Source: an uncultured Sutterella sp. (lineage in GTDB: Bacteria; Pseudomonadota; Gammaproteobacteria; Burkholderiales; Burkholderiaceae_F). From it: a stretch of 64,000 nucleotides of DNA. Of this stretch, positions 32,975 through 40,768 are shown in pieces. How positions within the stretch are numbered: position 1 is the stretch's first letter; every line of letters starts with the position of its first letter. The position numbers and the translations under genes are program-made. Under the pieces are notes generated by a model. It was not told the origin of the DNA. It did no database searches and saw only the letters and a program-made list of their open reading frames with translations. The DNA is taken from contig CAAECY010000049.1 of assembly GCA_900754475.1 (NCBI GenBank), positions 65,293-129,292 on the forward strand, read 5' to 3'.

Positions 32975-34834
32975 TCAGTAGGAAATGGGGGTTGCGTCGA
33001 TTTCGGGAGCGGCCTCGGTGCCGCTTTCGGTGCCGGCCTCGGAGTGGCTCTCGGCGCCGACCTCAGGACCGATCTCAGGGCCGATCTCCGGGGCGGTTGC
33101 GGGCGACGCCGGCGGGACTTCGACCCCGGTCGTTTCGGGGGCGAGCACTTCGACGGGGTCGCTCGGCATCGGGAGCGTCTCGGCCCGATCGAAGACGGGC
33201 GCGGTCGACGAACCCGAAACGGGCGCGGGCGCGACCGGTCGTGCGACGGGCGGGCTCGGCGGCAGGTCCGCGGGAACGTCTTCGGGGCGGATGAGAATCG
33301 AGGTCACGGACGGGCGGCTAGGCGTCTCGACGGTGGTGCCCGCTTCGGGGAGAGGCGTCGGAGGAACGGGCGGCTCGGGCAGGGCGATCTTCGGCATGTC
33401 GCCCGGCACGGCGAGTTCCTTGGCGGGCACTTCGACGAGCATGCCCGACTTCACCACGACGGTGCGCGGTACGCGGGCCACGACGGCGGAGACGTCGCGA
33501 TTGAGCGTGAGCGCGCCCGTTTCGCCGTAATACTGGATGTTGTGACGGTGACTCGCCCACTGGCGGGCCATCTCGTACGCGTCGACCCCGAGCGCGAAGA
33601 GCCGCTTGGCCGAGAGCGAATACGGCATGGCCGTGGCAAAGCGCGCTTCGAACCCTTGGGCGTCGTAGCGCACGAGAAGGGGGCACTCCGTGAAGGCGAG
33701 ATTGTCGAGGTCGTACGCAAGGGCGGTCGCCGAAGAGCTCGTGCGCGGGTCGCCGGGGTTGGTGACCGACGTCGCCCAAATGCGCATGCGTTGGGGCAGG
33801 CGGTTGCGAACGAGCCCCGCGGTTTGCGCGTCCATGGCCAGGAGCGCGGACGCAAACGGCGGTTCGGCCGTGGCGACCTTGGCGCGGCGCTCCGACTCGA
33901 CGGCGCGAATGCGACTCTTCTGACGGCGCGAGGCCGCGGCGTCCGCCGGTTTTTCGGCGCGCAGCGCGGCGATGCGTTGCCGGAATTCCGCTTCGTCCTC
34001 GGGGGGGAGCGCGGGCTCAAGCTGCTTTTGCAGTTCGGGGAGTTCTTCGGTCGAGACGACGAACACTTCGTAGTCGACGAGTTGTTCGCGCAGAACCCGC
34101 TCGTAAGCCGCGCGAATGCGCGTCTCCCAGGCGCCGTTCGTCGTGAGGAGAGCGATCTTCGGGGCGCTCCCGCGCTCGGTGCTCTCGGGCAGTGCCCGCA
34201 CGGCCAGCCGTGCGACGTAGTCCGCCTCGTTTTCCGTCGACATCGACATCATGATGAGGTTCTGAGGTGCCGTCGTGCTCTTTTCGGGCACGGCGTTGAG
34301 GGCCACCACGGGAATCGGGAGCGACGTGCGCGTTGCCAGCGCATCGACGAGGTCGCGCTGCAGGGGGCCGACGACCACGTCCGCCCCCGACATGACGGCG
34401 GCGTCGATCTGCTCGTCGACCGAACCGCCGGAGCCGGCCGCTACGGTGAGGATCGTGGCCGGACGGGCGCTCGTCTTGCTCGCCGCCACGAGACCGTTGG
34501 CGACGGTCTGAGACGCGGAGAGGAACGCCGAATCGTCGGGCGGCAGGAGGTAGGCGATGGTGAGCGTGCGGCGGCTGTCCACTTCGACGGCCGGAAGGCT
34601 CGTTGTCGAACCGTCGACGAACGGCGCGTCGTTCGGCCCGACGCTCGGTTGCGGCGCGTTGAATTCCGGGGTCGCGGCGGCGGGGATGCCGACGGGGGCG
34701 TCCGACGAAATTTCAACGACGGCCGGCGGCGTCCGAACGTCAAGAGGGGCGGTTTCAGCTCCCGTTGCCAAAACGGGTAAAGTTAGAAGAACACACCCCC
34801 ACGCATGGTGGGCGGATACGGATGGACGAGACAC
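32975..34834 (-). CDS. Penicillin-binding protein activator (LpoA/LppC-like)
   Basis: This 619-residue protein belongs to the LppC/LpoA group that stimulates peptidoglycan synthases from the outside of the inner membrane. The core (about residues 60-400) has the periplasmic-binding-protein fold, with TLTIAYLLPPDDSAFLSAS, GADVVVGPLQRDLVDAL and PVVALNAVPE. The C-terminal ~170 residues are Pro/Glu/Thr-rich and contain short repeats of the type PEIGPEIGPEVG. The GTG at 34834 is preferred because GAGG lies 8 nt upstream and a signal-like stretch (CVLLTLPVLATGA) follows. No lipobox cysteine is evident at the expected place, unlike LpoA. It is divergent from rsmI with only 19 bp between starts. Confidence 0.78.
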   Translation of the reverse strand: MSRPSVSAHHAWGCVLLTLPVLATGAETAPLDVRTPPAVVEISSDAPVGIPAAATPEFNAPQPSVGPNDAPFVDGSTTSLPAVEVDSRRTLTIAYLLPPDDSAFLSASQTVANGLVAASKTSARPATILTVAAGSGGSVDEQIDAAVMSGADVVVGPLQRDLVDALATRTSLPIPVVALNAVPEKSTTAPQNLIMMSMSTENEADYVARLAVRALPESTERGSAPKIALLTTNGAWETRIRAAYERVLREQLVDYEVFVVSTEELPELQKQLEPALPPEDEAEFRQRIAALRAEKPADAAASRRQKSRIRAVESERRAKVATAEPPFASALLAMDAQTAGLVRNRLPQRMRIWATSVTNPGDPRTSSSATALAYDLDNLAFTECPLLVRYDAQGFEARFATAMPYSLSAKRLFALGVDAYEMARQWASHRHNIQYYGETGALTLNRDVSAVVARVPRTVVVKSGMLVEVPAKELAVPGDMPKIALPEPPVPPTPLPEAGTTVETPSRPSVTSILIRPEDVPADLPPSPPVARPVAPAPVSGSSTAPVFDRAETLPMPSDPVEVLAPETTGVEVPPASPATAPEIGPEIGPEVGAESHSEAGTESGTEAAPEIDATPISY

Positions 34835-34853
34835 AACCAAAACCTCGAGTGCT

Positions 34854-35741
34854 ATGTGGTCTGAAAACGCTTTGATCAAACAGGCCGGCCTCCCGGAGCA
34901 GGAGCTTCCGGCCGGTGCTTTCTATATCGTGGGTCTGCCGATCGGCAATGTCGGGGACATCACGCTTCGGGCCCTTTGGGTACTTTCCCACGCGGATGCG
35001 GTTGCAGCTGAGGATACAAGAGAAACGCGCAAGTTGCTTGATCGCTTCGGTCTGGACGTGCGGCTCTTGTCGGTGCGCGAGCACAACGAACGGCACGGTG
35101 CCGATCAGATCATAGCCTTGCTCGAACAGGGGAAGCGCGTCGCTCTGGTGACCGATGCGGGTACGCCCGCCGTGTCCGATCCGGGCGCCCGCGCCGTGGA
35201 CGCGGTGCGCGAAGCGGGTTACCGCGTCGTTCCCGTGCCGGGCGCGAGCGCCGTCGTGACGGCGCTCTCGGCGGCGGGTCTTCTCGGGCAGGGCTTCACG
35301 TTTGCGGGATTCGTGCCGCCGCAGGCCAAAGCGCGCCGCAAGGCGCTCGAAATCCTTGCGGGCCGTCCCGAGCCCTTCGTGCTTTACGAGGCGCCGCACC
35401 GCATCACGGATCTTCTGCAGACGCTTGCCGAAACGGTGGAGCCCGAGCGCGGCATCGTCGTGGCCCGCGAGATCACGAAGAAATTCGAAACCTTCGTCAA
35501 GCTTCGGGGCGACGAGCTGAGCGCCTGGGCCGACGCGCACGAGCCCCGCGGCGAGTACGTCGTGCTGGTCGACGCGCCCGCCGTGCGCAACGAAGAATTG
35601 AGCGAAGCCGACATGAAGTGGATTCGAGCGCTCGGCGAGGAGCTTCCCGCTTCGCGTTTGGCCGCGGCCGCGGCCAAGGCGACGGGCCTGCCGCGCCAGA
35701 AAATCTACGCGCTGCTCACCAAATCGGAGGATGATGAGTAA
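34854..35741 (+). CDS. rsmI: 16S rRNA (cytidine-1402 2'-O)-methyltransferase RsmI
   Basis: A 295-residue tetrapyrrole-methylase-fold enzyme. FYIVGLPIGNVGDITLRAL is the family N-terminus, and AEDTRETRKLL, VTDAGTPAVSDPG and VPGASAVVTALSAAGL follow in order. It methylates the ribose of C1402 together with RsmH for decoding fidelity. The pair rsmI/lpoA-like in divergent orientation is common in Proteobacteria. Downstream, 56 bp separate it from ppk2. Confidence 0.93.
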   Translation: MWSENALIKQAGLPEQELPAGAFYIVGLPIGNVGDITLRALWVLSHADAVAAEDTRETRKLLDRFGLDVRLLSVREHNERHGADQIIALLEQGKRVALVTDAGTPAVSDPGARAVDAVREAGYRVVPVPGASAVVTALSAAGLLGQGFTFAGFVPPQAKARRKALEILAGRPEPFVLYEAPHRITDLLQTLAETVEPERGIVVAREITKKFETFVKLRGDELSAWADAHEPRGEYVVLVDAPAVRNEELSEADMKWIRALGEELPASRLAAAAAKATGLPRQKIYALLTKSEDDE

Positions 35742-35797
35742 GACGCCCGGACGCCACCGCGGCCGGCGCTCGTCCCCAACACGTTAAGGAGAGTCGG

Positions 35798-36967
35798 ATG
35801 GCCAAGAACGAATCTTCATCGGGCGGCCCTCGGGCCGTCGAAAAGCCGACGACGCCCGCCCCGCTGCCGGCGGACGCTTCTCGGGCGACGCCTCACCGCG
35901 CCCTGCCGCCCTACGAGGACGAGCGCGTCGAGCGGCCCCCGCGCTTTCGCACGACCCGCGACGTCGTCAATTACGTCAAGCGCGAAATGACCCTGCGCGG
36001 GTACGCGCGCAAAGAGGACCTGATCGACGAGATTCTCTCCGGTCAAGCGGAGGTGGATCGAGAGGCCATTTTGCGCTCGCTCCTTCACCGGGCCGTCAAA
36101 AGCAAGACGAAGAAAGAGTCGGACGAAGATCAATTGAATCCCGACTGGCGTTCGGGGGCGTACCCGTACGTGAACAGGATGAAGCGCAAGACCTACGAGG
36201 CCGAGAAGTACCGCCTGCAGGTCGAGCTTCTGAAGCTTCAGGCGTGGGTGCGGGAAACCGGTCAAAAGGTGGTGGTGATCTTCGAAGGCCGCGACGCGGC
36301 GGGCAAGGGCGGCACGATCAAACGGTTCATGGAGCACCTCAACCCCCGTTCGGCGCGGGTTGCGGCGCTTTCCACGCCGACCGAAACCGAACGCGGGCAG
36401 TGGTACTTTCAGCGTTACGTTCAGCACCTGCCGACCCGAGGCGAGATCGTCTTCTTCGACCGCTCCTGGTACAACCGCGCGGGCGTCGAGCGCGTGATGG
36501 GCTTTTGCACCGACGAGGAGTACCGGGAATTCATGCGGCAGGTTCCCGAGTTCGAACGCAATCTCGTTCGCTCCGGCATCTACCTCATCAAATTCTGGTT
36601 CTCGGTCAGCCGCGAGGAGCAGCGCCGACGCTTTCAGGAGCGTCAGGTTCACCCGTTGAAGCGCTGGAAACTTTCGCCCGTCGACCTCGCGTCGCTCGAC
36701 AAGTGGGACGACTACACGCGGGCCAAAGAGGCGATGTTCCTCGCGACCGACACGCCGGAGGCGCCCTGGACGGTGGTGAAGTCCGACGACAAAAAGCGCG
36801 CCCGCCTCAACGCCATGCGTTACGTGCTCCGCGCGATTCCGTACGCCAATCGCGACCTGGAGGCGGTGGGCGAGGTCGATCCCCGGATCGTCGGACGCGC
36901 GAGCACCATGTTCGAAGCGGCCGAGCCGCACGGAGAGCCTCCCGCTTCGGACGAAAAACCCGCCTGA
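35798..36967 (+). CDS. ppk2: Polyphosphate kinase 2
   Basis: A 389-residue PPK2 family enzyme that phosphorylates nucleoside diphosphates (or GMP/AMP in some classes) with polyphosphate. The Walker A motif is FEGRDAAGKGGTIKRF, Walker B FFDRSWYNRAGVERV, and the lid segment FQERQVHPLKRWKLSPVD. An N-terminal extension of about 130 residues is Pro/Arg-rich. The start has a good ribosome site (AAGGAG). The last 19 codons and the stop are repeated almost intact 336 bp downstream (37243-37332), as a result of a local duplication. Confidence 0.93.
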   Translation: MAKNESSSGGPRAVEKPTTPAPLPADASRATPHRALPPYEDERVERPPRFRTTRDVVNYVKREMTLRGYARKEDLIDEILSGQAEVDREAILRSLLHRAVKSKTKKESDEDQLNPDWRSGAYPYVNRMKRKTYEAEKYRLQVELLKLQAWVRETGQKVVVIFEGRDAAGKGGTIKRFMEHLNPRSARVAALSTPTETERGQWYFQRYVQHLPTRGEIVFFDRSWYNRAGVERVMGFCTDEEYREFMRQVPEFERNLVRSGIYLIKFWFSVSREEQRRRFQERQVHPLKRWKLSPVDLASLDKWDDYTRAKEAMFLATDTPEAPWTVVKSDDKKRARLNAMRYVLRAIPYANRDLEAVGEVDPRIVGRASTMFEAAEPHGEPPASDEKPA

Positions 36968-36996
36968 CGGCGCGCGGCGTGTTTCACGTGAAACAT
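36907..36996. repeat. 90-bp direct duplication, copy 1 (end of ppk2 and parS1)
   Basis: Matches 37243-37332 without gaps at 81 of 90 positions. It covers the last 19 codons and stop of ppk2 and a complete parS-like site. Copy 2 retains an open tail (MFEAAEPHGENPGSDEKPA), so the duplication came from this side. The inserted sequence between them holds the 137-bp repeat. Confidence 0.85.
36980..36995. other. parS1 centromere-like site
   Basis: TGTTTCACGTGAAACA is a perfect 16-bp palindrome and equals the bacterial ParB-binding parS consensus. It lies just after ppk2. Two more sites follow within 430 bp. Confidence 0.88.
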
Positions 36997-37242
36997 GCCG
37001 CTTTCTTTGTCGGCTCCCGATGGCCCGGACCGGAGGACCGCGCAGCAATCCGCACTCCGCAACGGCCGATTTCCGCGGGGTTTTTCGATTCCGTCGGTCC
37101 GATGCCGGGTCTTGCGCGCGAGGCGGACGTAAAGCGCGCACTAAGAGTGAAGGCCTTATAACAGCTTACGAACGGTGGAATAACAGGCGGGAGCCCTTGC
37201 CGGGCAAGGTTTCTCGCCATTTTTAACTGTCAAACCCAGGAT
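36997..37242. mobile_element. Insert between the 90-bp duplications, carrying repeat copy B
   Basis: 246 bp with no gene that I can support. The right part (37103-37239) is the 137-bp dispersed repeat ending in CTGTCAAACCCAG. The left inverted repeat seen at the 10.8-kb locus is not present here, so this copy may have lost its left end. The insert is framed by the 90-bp direct duplication. Confidence 0.5.
37103..37239. repeat. 137-bp dispersed repeat, copy B
   Basis: Matches 10992-11128 at 126 of 137 positions, no gaps. The 33-nt hairpin (37186-37218) is kept, with G-U type changes in the outer arm (GGCGGGA with TCTCGCC). Confidence 0.8.
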
Positions 37243-37332
37243 CATGTTCGAAGCGGCCGAGCCGCACGGAGAGAACCCGGGTTCGGACGAAAAACCCGCC
37301 TGACGGCGTGCTGGATGTTTCACGTGAAACAT
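37243..37332. repeat. 90-bp direct duplication, copy 2 (ppk2 tail remnant and parS2)
   Basis: Second copy of 36907-36996 (81/90 identical). It preserves a 19-codon tail of ppk2 without any gene in front of it. Confidence 0.85.
37316..37331. other. parS2 centromere-like site
   Basis: TGTTTCACGTGAAACA, identical to parS1, located in the second copy of the 90-bp duplication. Confidence 0.88.
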
Positions 37333-37385
37333 CGATTCGGTTCCTCGGGGGTGTTCGGGGCGCTCCGCCGGGACCGCTCCAACGC

Positions 37386-37412
37386 AAAACGCCCTCCAAA
37401 CGGAGGGCGTTT
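37386..37412. terminator. Terminator hairpin overlapping parS3
   Basis: Stem ACGCCCTCC/GGAGGGCGT with loop AAAC; A tract on the left and TTT on the right. The right T run is part of parS3. It probably stops leftward transcription from the CBS-domain gene. Confidence 0.7.
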
Positions 37413-37423
37413 CACGTGAAACA
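37408..37423. other. parS3 centromere-like site
   Basis: CGTTTCACGTGAAACA matches the parS consensus at 15 of 16 positions and retains the 14-bp palindrome GTTTCACGTGAAAC. It overlaps the right arm of a terminator hairpin. Confidence 0.8.
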
Positions 37424-37438
37424 CGGCGGGCGCGAACC

Positions 37439-37900
37439 TCAGGGGTCCGAACGTAGCGCGACTTCTCGGGTCTTCGACGAATGGATGTTTCGAACGAGAC
37501 TGCCGAGCAGTTCGGAGAGTTCTTCGATCAGATTCGAATTGGAGATCACGCCGACGAGCTTGCCGGTTTCGTCGACGATCGGGAGGCGGCGCACGCCGAA
37601 CTCGCGCATGCGGGCGAGGGCGGTCACCATCCCTTCGTTGGGAGCGGCGGTGACGACGGGGGCCGTCATGATGTCCTTGACCGCCAGCTTTTCGGGGTCG
37701 AGGCGACGGGCGACGACTTCGATGGCGATGTCGCGGTCGGTGATCATGCCGATCGGCTTCTGGGCTTCGTCGACGACCACGAGGCTGCCGACGTGTTCGA
37801 GACGCATCTGAGCGGCGCAGTCGACGATGTTTTTGTCGGCTTTGATGGTGGCCACCTCATGGACGGCCATGTCGATGACTTTCAGGGAACGGGTGCGCAT
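37439..37900 (-). CDS. CBS-domain pair protein
   Basis: A 153-residue protein made almost wholly of two CBS domains (about residues 10-65 and 75-130), with VGSLVVVDEAQKPIGMITDRDIA and RRLPIVDETGKLVGVISNSNL. Such stand-alone proteins bind adenine nucleotides and sense energy state or regulate partners; this one has no attached effector domain. The ATG at 37900 (MRTRSLKVID) is preferred; an upstream TTG could add three residues. It lies beside the parS cluster, with no known link. Confidence 0.85.
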   Translation of the reverse strand: MRTRSLKVIDMAVHEVATIKADKNIVDCAAQMRLEHVGSLVVVDEAQKPIGMITDRDIAIEVVARRLDPEKLAVKDIMTAPVVTAAPNEGMVTALARMREFGVRRLPIVDETGKLVGVISNSNLIEELSELLGSLVRNIHSSKTREVALRSDP

Positions 37901-37998
37901 GGGCGACAACTCTGGTTAAACGAGCCGCCGAGCGGCTCTGTGAAGACGGTAGTTCGATTGTATCCAAATCGACGGGGAGGACGAGCCGCAGGGGCCGG

Positions 37999-38895
37999 TC
38001 ATTCGTCGGACGCGTCGTCGGCGCCCACGGGGGCGAGCGCGTCGAAGTCGTAGAGGCGGCGGTCCATGAGGTGCGAGGGCGAGACGCGCTGCATGCTCAT
38101 GAAGACGTTGTAGACGCGGCCGGGGAATTCGCGGTCCCACGAGCGGATGAGTTCCTTCACTTCCTGACGCTTCAGGTTTTCCCCCGCGCCGCAAATGCCC
38201 TTGCCCGCAAGCGGGTAGGCGCGCGCCTTGGCGAGCCTTTCCGTTTCGTACTCGCGCACGTACGCGAGCGGTCGAATGACGATGTTCTTGCCGTCGTCGC
38301 TGCGAAGCACGGGCGGCATGGCCTTCATGCGTCCGCCGTAAAAGAGGTTGAGAAGGAGCGTCCCGACGATGTCGTCCATGTGGTGCCCGAGCGCGATCTT
38401 GTTGCAGCCGCGCTCCTGCGCGACGCGGTAGAGAATGCCGCGGCGCAGACGGGCGCAGAGCGAGCAGACGTTCTTGCCTTCGGGAATCAGGCGCTGAATG
38501 ATCGAATAGGTGTCCTGGTCTTCGATGTGATACGGAACGCCCGTCGATTCGAGCCACGCGGCGAGCGCTTCGCGGGGGAAGGCGGGAATGTGCTGATCGA
38601 CGTTGACGGCTTCGATTTCGAAGCGAATCGGCGCGCGCTGCTGCAAAACGCGCAGCGTGTCGAGGAGCACGTAGCTGTCTTTGCCGCCGCTCATCGCCAC
38701 CATGACGCGGTCGCCGTCTTCGATCATGTTGAAGTCGGTAATGGCCTGCGCGGTGAGTCGAATCACGCGTTTTTCGAGTTTTCGCTGCGAAAACGAAAGC
38801 TGGTTGCGCGCGGAAAGCGTCATCTGTTTGACCGGCGTGTCGGTGCGAAAGACGGGATCCGAATCGGGCGAGAAATGGATGGGTGTTTCAGACAT
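37999..38895 (-). CDS. ttcA: tRNA 2-thiocytidine synthetase TtcA
   Basis: A 298-residue PP-loop ATPase that inserts sulfur into C32 of tRNA. The PP-loop is MVAMSGGKDSYVLLD, the first Cys motif CSLCARLRRG (CxxC) and the distal Cys in KGICGAGENL. The Fe-S binding cysteines are therefore present. Other PP-loop proteins (MesJ/TilS) lack the CxxC. It is followed upstream on the same strand by folB, 21 bp away. Confidence 0.94.
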   Translation of the reverse strand: MSETPIHFSPDSDPVFRTDTPVKQMTLSARNQLSFSQRKLEKRVIRLTAQAITDFNMIEDGDRVMVAMSGGKDSYVLLDTLRVLQQRAPIRFEIEAVNVDQHIPAFPREALAAWLESTGVPYHIEDQDTYSIIQRLIPEGKNVCSLCARLRRGILYRVAQERGCNKIALGHHMDDIVGTLLLNLFYGGRMKAMPPVLRSDDGKNIVIRPLAYVREYETERLAKARAYPLAGKGICGAGENLKRQEVKELIRSWDREFPGRVYNVFMSMQRVSPSHLMDRRLYDFDALAPVGADDASDE

Positions 38896-38916
38896 ACGGT
38901 TGTCGGTCGGAAGTGT

Positions 38917-39339
38917 TCAGGAACGGGGATCGGGTCTGCGCCAGACTTCGAGCCCGACCGACTCGACGTCGGCGTAGGCTTCGAGCTTGGCGGAGGCCAC
39001 CCGAACGAGAAGGATGTCGGGGTGGGCGCAGAGCGCGTCGGCCATGCGGTCGACCAGCGTTTCTTGCAGGTCGATGTGCCCGGAAAGGGCGGTCGTGCGC
39101 ATCGCGTCGACGATCCAATCGTAGTTGAGGACGTTTTCGAGACGATCCTGCGTCGGACGCAAGGGGACCCAGACGTCGCAGTCGAGTCGCACCTTCTGGA
39201 GGCGGTTTCGCTCGTGCTCGTAGGCGCCGATGGCGCATCGGAGCGTAAGGCCCCGAACGCTGATGCGTCGGGTCGTGAAGCGGAGGTCGTCGGGAGTCGT
39301 TAAGGCAAACACGGTGAAGCGTCCGGCAAAAACGCACAT
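38917..39339 (-). CDS. folB: Dihydroneopterin aldolase
   Basis: Enzyme of folate synthesis that cleaves dihydroneopterin. The 140-residue frame contains RRISVRGLTLRCAIGAYEHER with the catalytic Glu, then NYDWIVDAM and ETLVDRMADAL, and AKLEAYADVESVGLEVWRR with the conserved Lys region. The start is uncertain: the ATG at 39339 overlaps a possible -10 (TAGAAT), and an in-frame GTG at 39312 may be the true start. It is divergent from the DUF2905 gene and 21 bp from ttcA. Confidence 0.85.
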   Translation of the reverse strand: MCVFAGRFTVFALTTPDDLRFTTRRISVRGLTLRCAIGAYEHERNRLQKVRLDCDVWVPLRPTQDRLENVLNYDWIVDAMRTTALSGHIDLQETLVDRMADALCAHPDILLVRVASAKLEAYADVESVGLEVWRRPDPRS

Positions 39340-39366
39340 TCTAGCCGCGGGGACGATCGGTACAAT
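39338..39366. promoter_or_regulatory. Overlapping divergent promoters of folB and the DUF2905 gene
   Basis: Rightward: TACAAT at 39361-39366, only 9 bp before the DUF2905 ATG, so the transcript would be almost leaderless. Leftward: TAGAAT at 39343-39338 with a weak TTGTAC 16 bp upstream which overlaps the other -10. These are sequence matches only. Confidence 0.4.
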
Positions 39367-39375
39367 GGACGAACT

Positions 39376-39567
39376 ATGCGTTGGTTTCTTGTTCTCTTCG
39401 TTCTCCTGCTCGTGCTGCTTTCCTGCATGCCCTTTCTCTCCAAGTTCGGGCTCGGCCGTCTGCCGGGCGACCTGAACTTCACGGTGTTCGGGCGACGCAT
39501 CGAACTGCCCTTCATGAGCACGATTCTGCTCGCGGCCGTGGCGCTCGTCATCGCCCGCCTCATCTGA
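39376..39567 (+). CDS. DUF2905 small membrane protein
   Basis: A 63-residue protein with an N-terminal hydrophobic helix (WFLVLFVLLLVLLSCM), the DUF2905 signature GLGRLPGDLNF and a second hydrophobic stretch (STILLAAVALVIARLI). The family is small, membrane-embedded and of unknown function. It converges on cca with 13 bp between the stops. Confidence 0.85.
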   Translation: MRWFLVLFVLLLVLLSCMPFLSKFGLGRLPGDLNFTVFGRRIELPFMSTILLAAVALVIARLI

Positions 39568-39580
39568 GGCGGGACGGGGG

Positions 39581-40723
39581 TTACGGGCGCGGCGCCCGTG
39601 CGTTCTCGAGCCGCCCCGCGCACGCGAGAAGCGCTTCGCGTCGAGCCGCACGTACGGCCTCGGGAATGGCTCGGGGGTCGGTTTGCGCTTTGGCGACGGC
39701 CCCCGCGTCGATCGACGTCCACGCGTCGAGAAGCTGCGAGAGTTCGTCCTGCGTCCACCGTACGGGGAGGCCTTCGATTTCCGCAAGGCGCGAGCAGAAG
39801 AGAAGGAGCGCCTCGGCGCGCTCCCGTCGACGAACGACGTCGATTTTCTCAAAGACCCGAGCCGCGTCTTCGGGCGTCTTCATGCTGAAAAGCGCGTCGC
39901 GCTGCGACCAAAAGGTTTGAGCGAGACCGAGCGCGGAGGCGGGCGCCCGAACGGACTTCAGAAAGCGGAGTGCCGCATCCCCCGTTTCGGCGCCCGAGGT
40001 GAGGGCGAGAAGCCGCAGATCCAACGACGCCCCGTCGCGGGCGAGACGCTCCACGAGCGCCCGCACGGAGGGCGTAAGTGCGATGTCGGCGTAAAGGCGC
40101 GCCCAAAGACCGCAGGCTTCGAGTTCGTCGAGCATGCGTAAGGGCGCTTCGGCCGTCAAACCGCGGGAGAATTCCGAAAAAATCCGCTCGGGCACGAGCG
40201 CGTCGACTTCGCCCGCATCCACCATGCGACGCATGAGGGCGAGCGTTTCGTCGGCCACGCGAAAGTCGGGAAAGCGCGCCGCAAAGCGGGCCGCGCGCAG
40301 GATGCGAACGGGGTCCTCTTCGAAGGCGGGACTCACGTGCCGCAGTCGCCGGGCCTTCAGGTCGTCGAGCCCGCCGTACGGATCGATCAGTTGGCCGTCG
40401 TCGTCGAGCGCCATGGCGTTGATCGTCAGATCGCGCCGACGCAGGTCCTCTTCCAGCGTGACGTCCGGGGCCGCATGGAACACGAACCCGTGGTAGCCCG
40501 GAGCGGTCTTGCGCTCCGTGCGTGCAAGCGCGTACTCCTCGTGGGTTTTGGGGTGAAGAAACACCGGGAAGTCGTTGCCGACCGGCAGGTAGCCGCGGGC
40601 CAGCATGTCTTCCGGCGTGGCGCCGACCACCACCCAGTCGCGGTCGCTCGAAGGTTGGGGGCGGCCCGTGAGGCGGGCCAGAAGCCGATCGCGGACACAG
40701 CCGCCGACAAGATAGACGTGCAT
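39581..40723 (-). CDS. cca: CCA tRNA nucleotidyltransferase
   Basis: A 380-residue class II enzyme that adds or repairs the 3'-CCA of t[21 protein letters not shown] starts the nucleotidyltransferase head, with catalytic acids in [38 protein letters not shown] and [18 protein letters not shown] are the neck/body signatures. The ATG at 40723 is chosen as the canonical start. It is shorter than the E. coli multifunctional form (412 residues) and lacks a recognisable C-terminal HD domain in the usual form, so only the nucleotidyltransferase activity is secure. Confidence 0.92.
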   Translation of the reverse strand: MHVYLVGGCVRDRLLARLTGRPQPSSDRDWVVVGATPEDMLARGYLPVGNDFPVFLHPKTHEEYALARTERKTAPGYHGFVFHAAPDVTLEEDLRRRDLTINAMALDDDGQLIDPYGGLDDLKARRLRHVSPAFEEDPVRILRAARFAARFPDFRVADETLALMRRMVDAGEVDALVPERIFSEFSRGLTAEAPLRMLDELEACGLWARLYADIALTPSVRALVERLARDGASLDLRLLALTSGAETGDAALRFLKSVRAPASALGLAQTFWSQRDALFSMKTPEDAARVFEKIDVVRRRERAEALLLFCSRLAEIEGLPVRWTQDELSQLLDAWTSIDAGAVAKAQTDPRAIPEAVRAARREALLACAGRLENARAPRP

Positions 40724-40768
40724 GACGATGGGGCCGCACCGCAAAGGGGCGGCAAACGGAAAAAGAAT

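Noticed and set aside
37233..37310. Second ppk2 gene after the repeat
   Set aside because: Only the last 19 codons are duplicated; there is no catalytic domain upstream of them.
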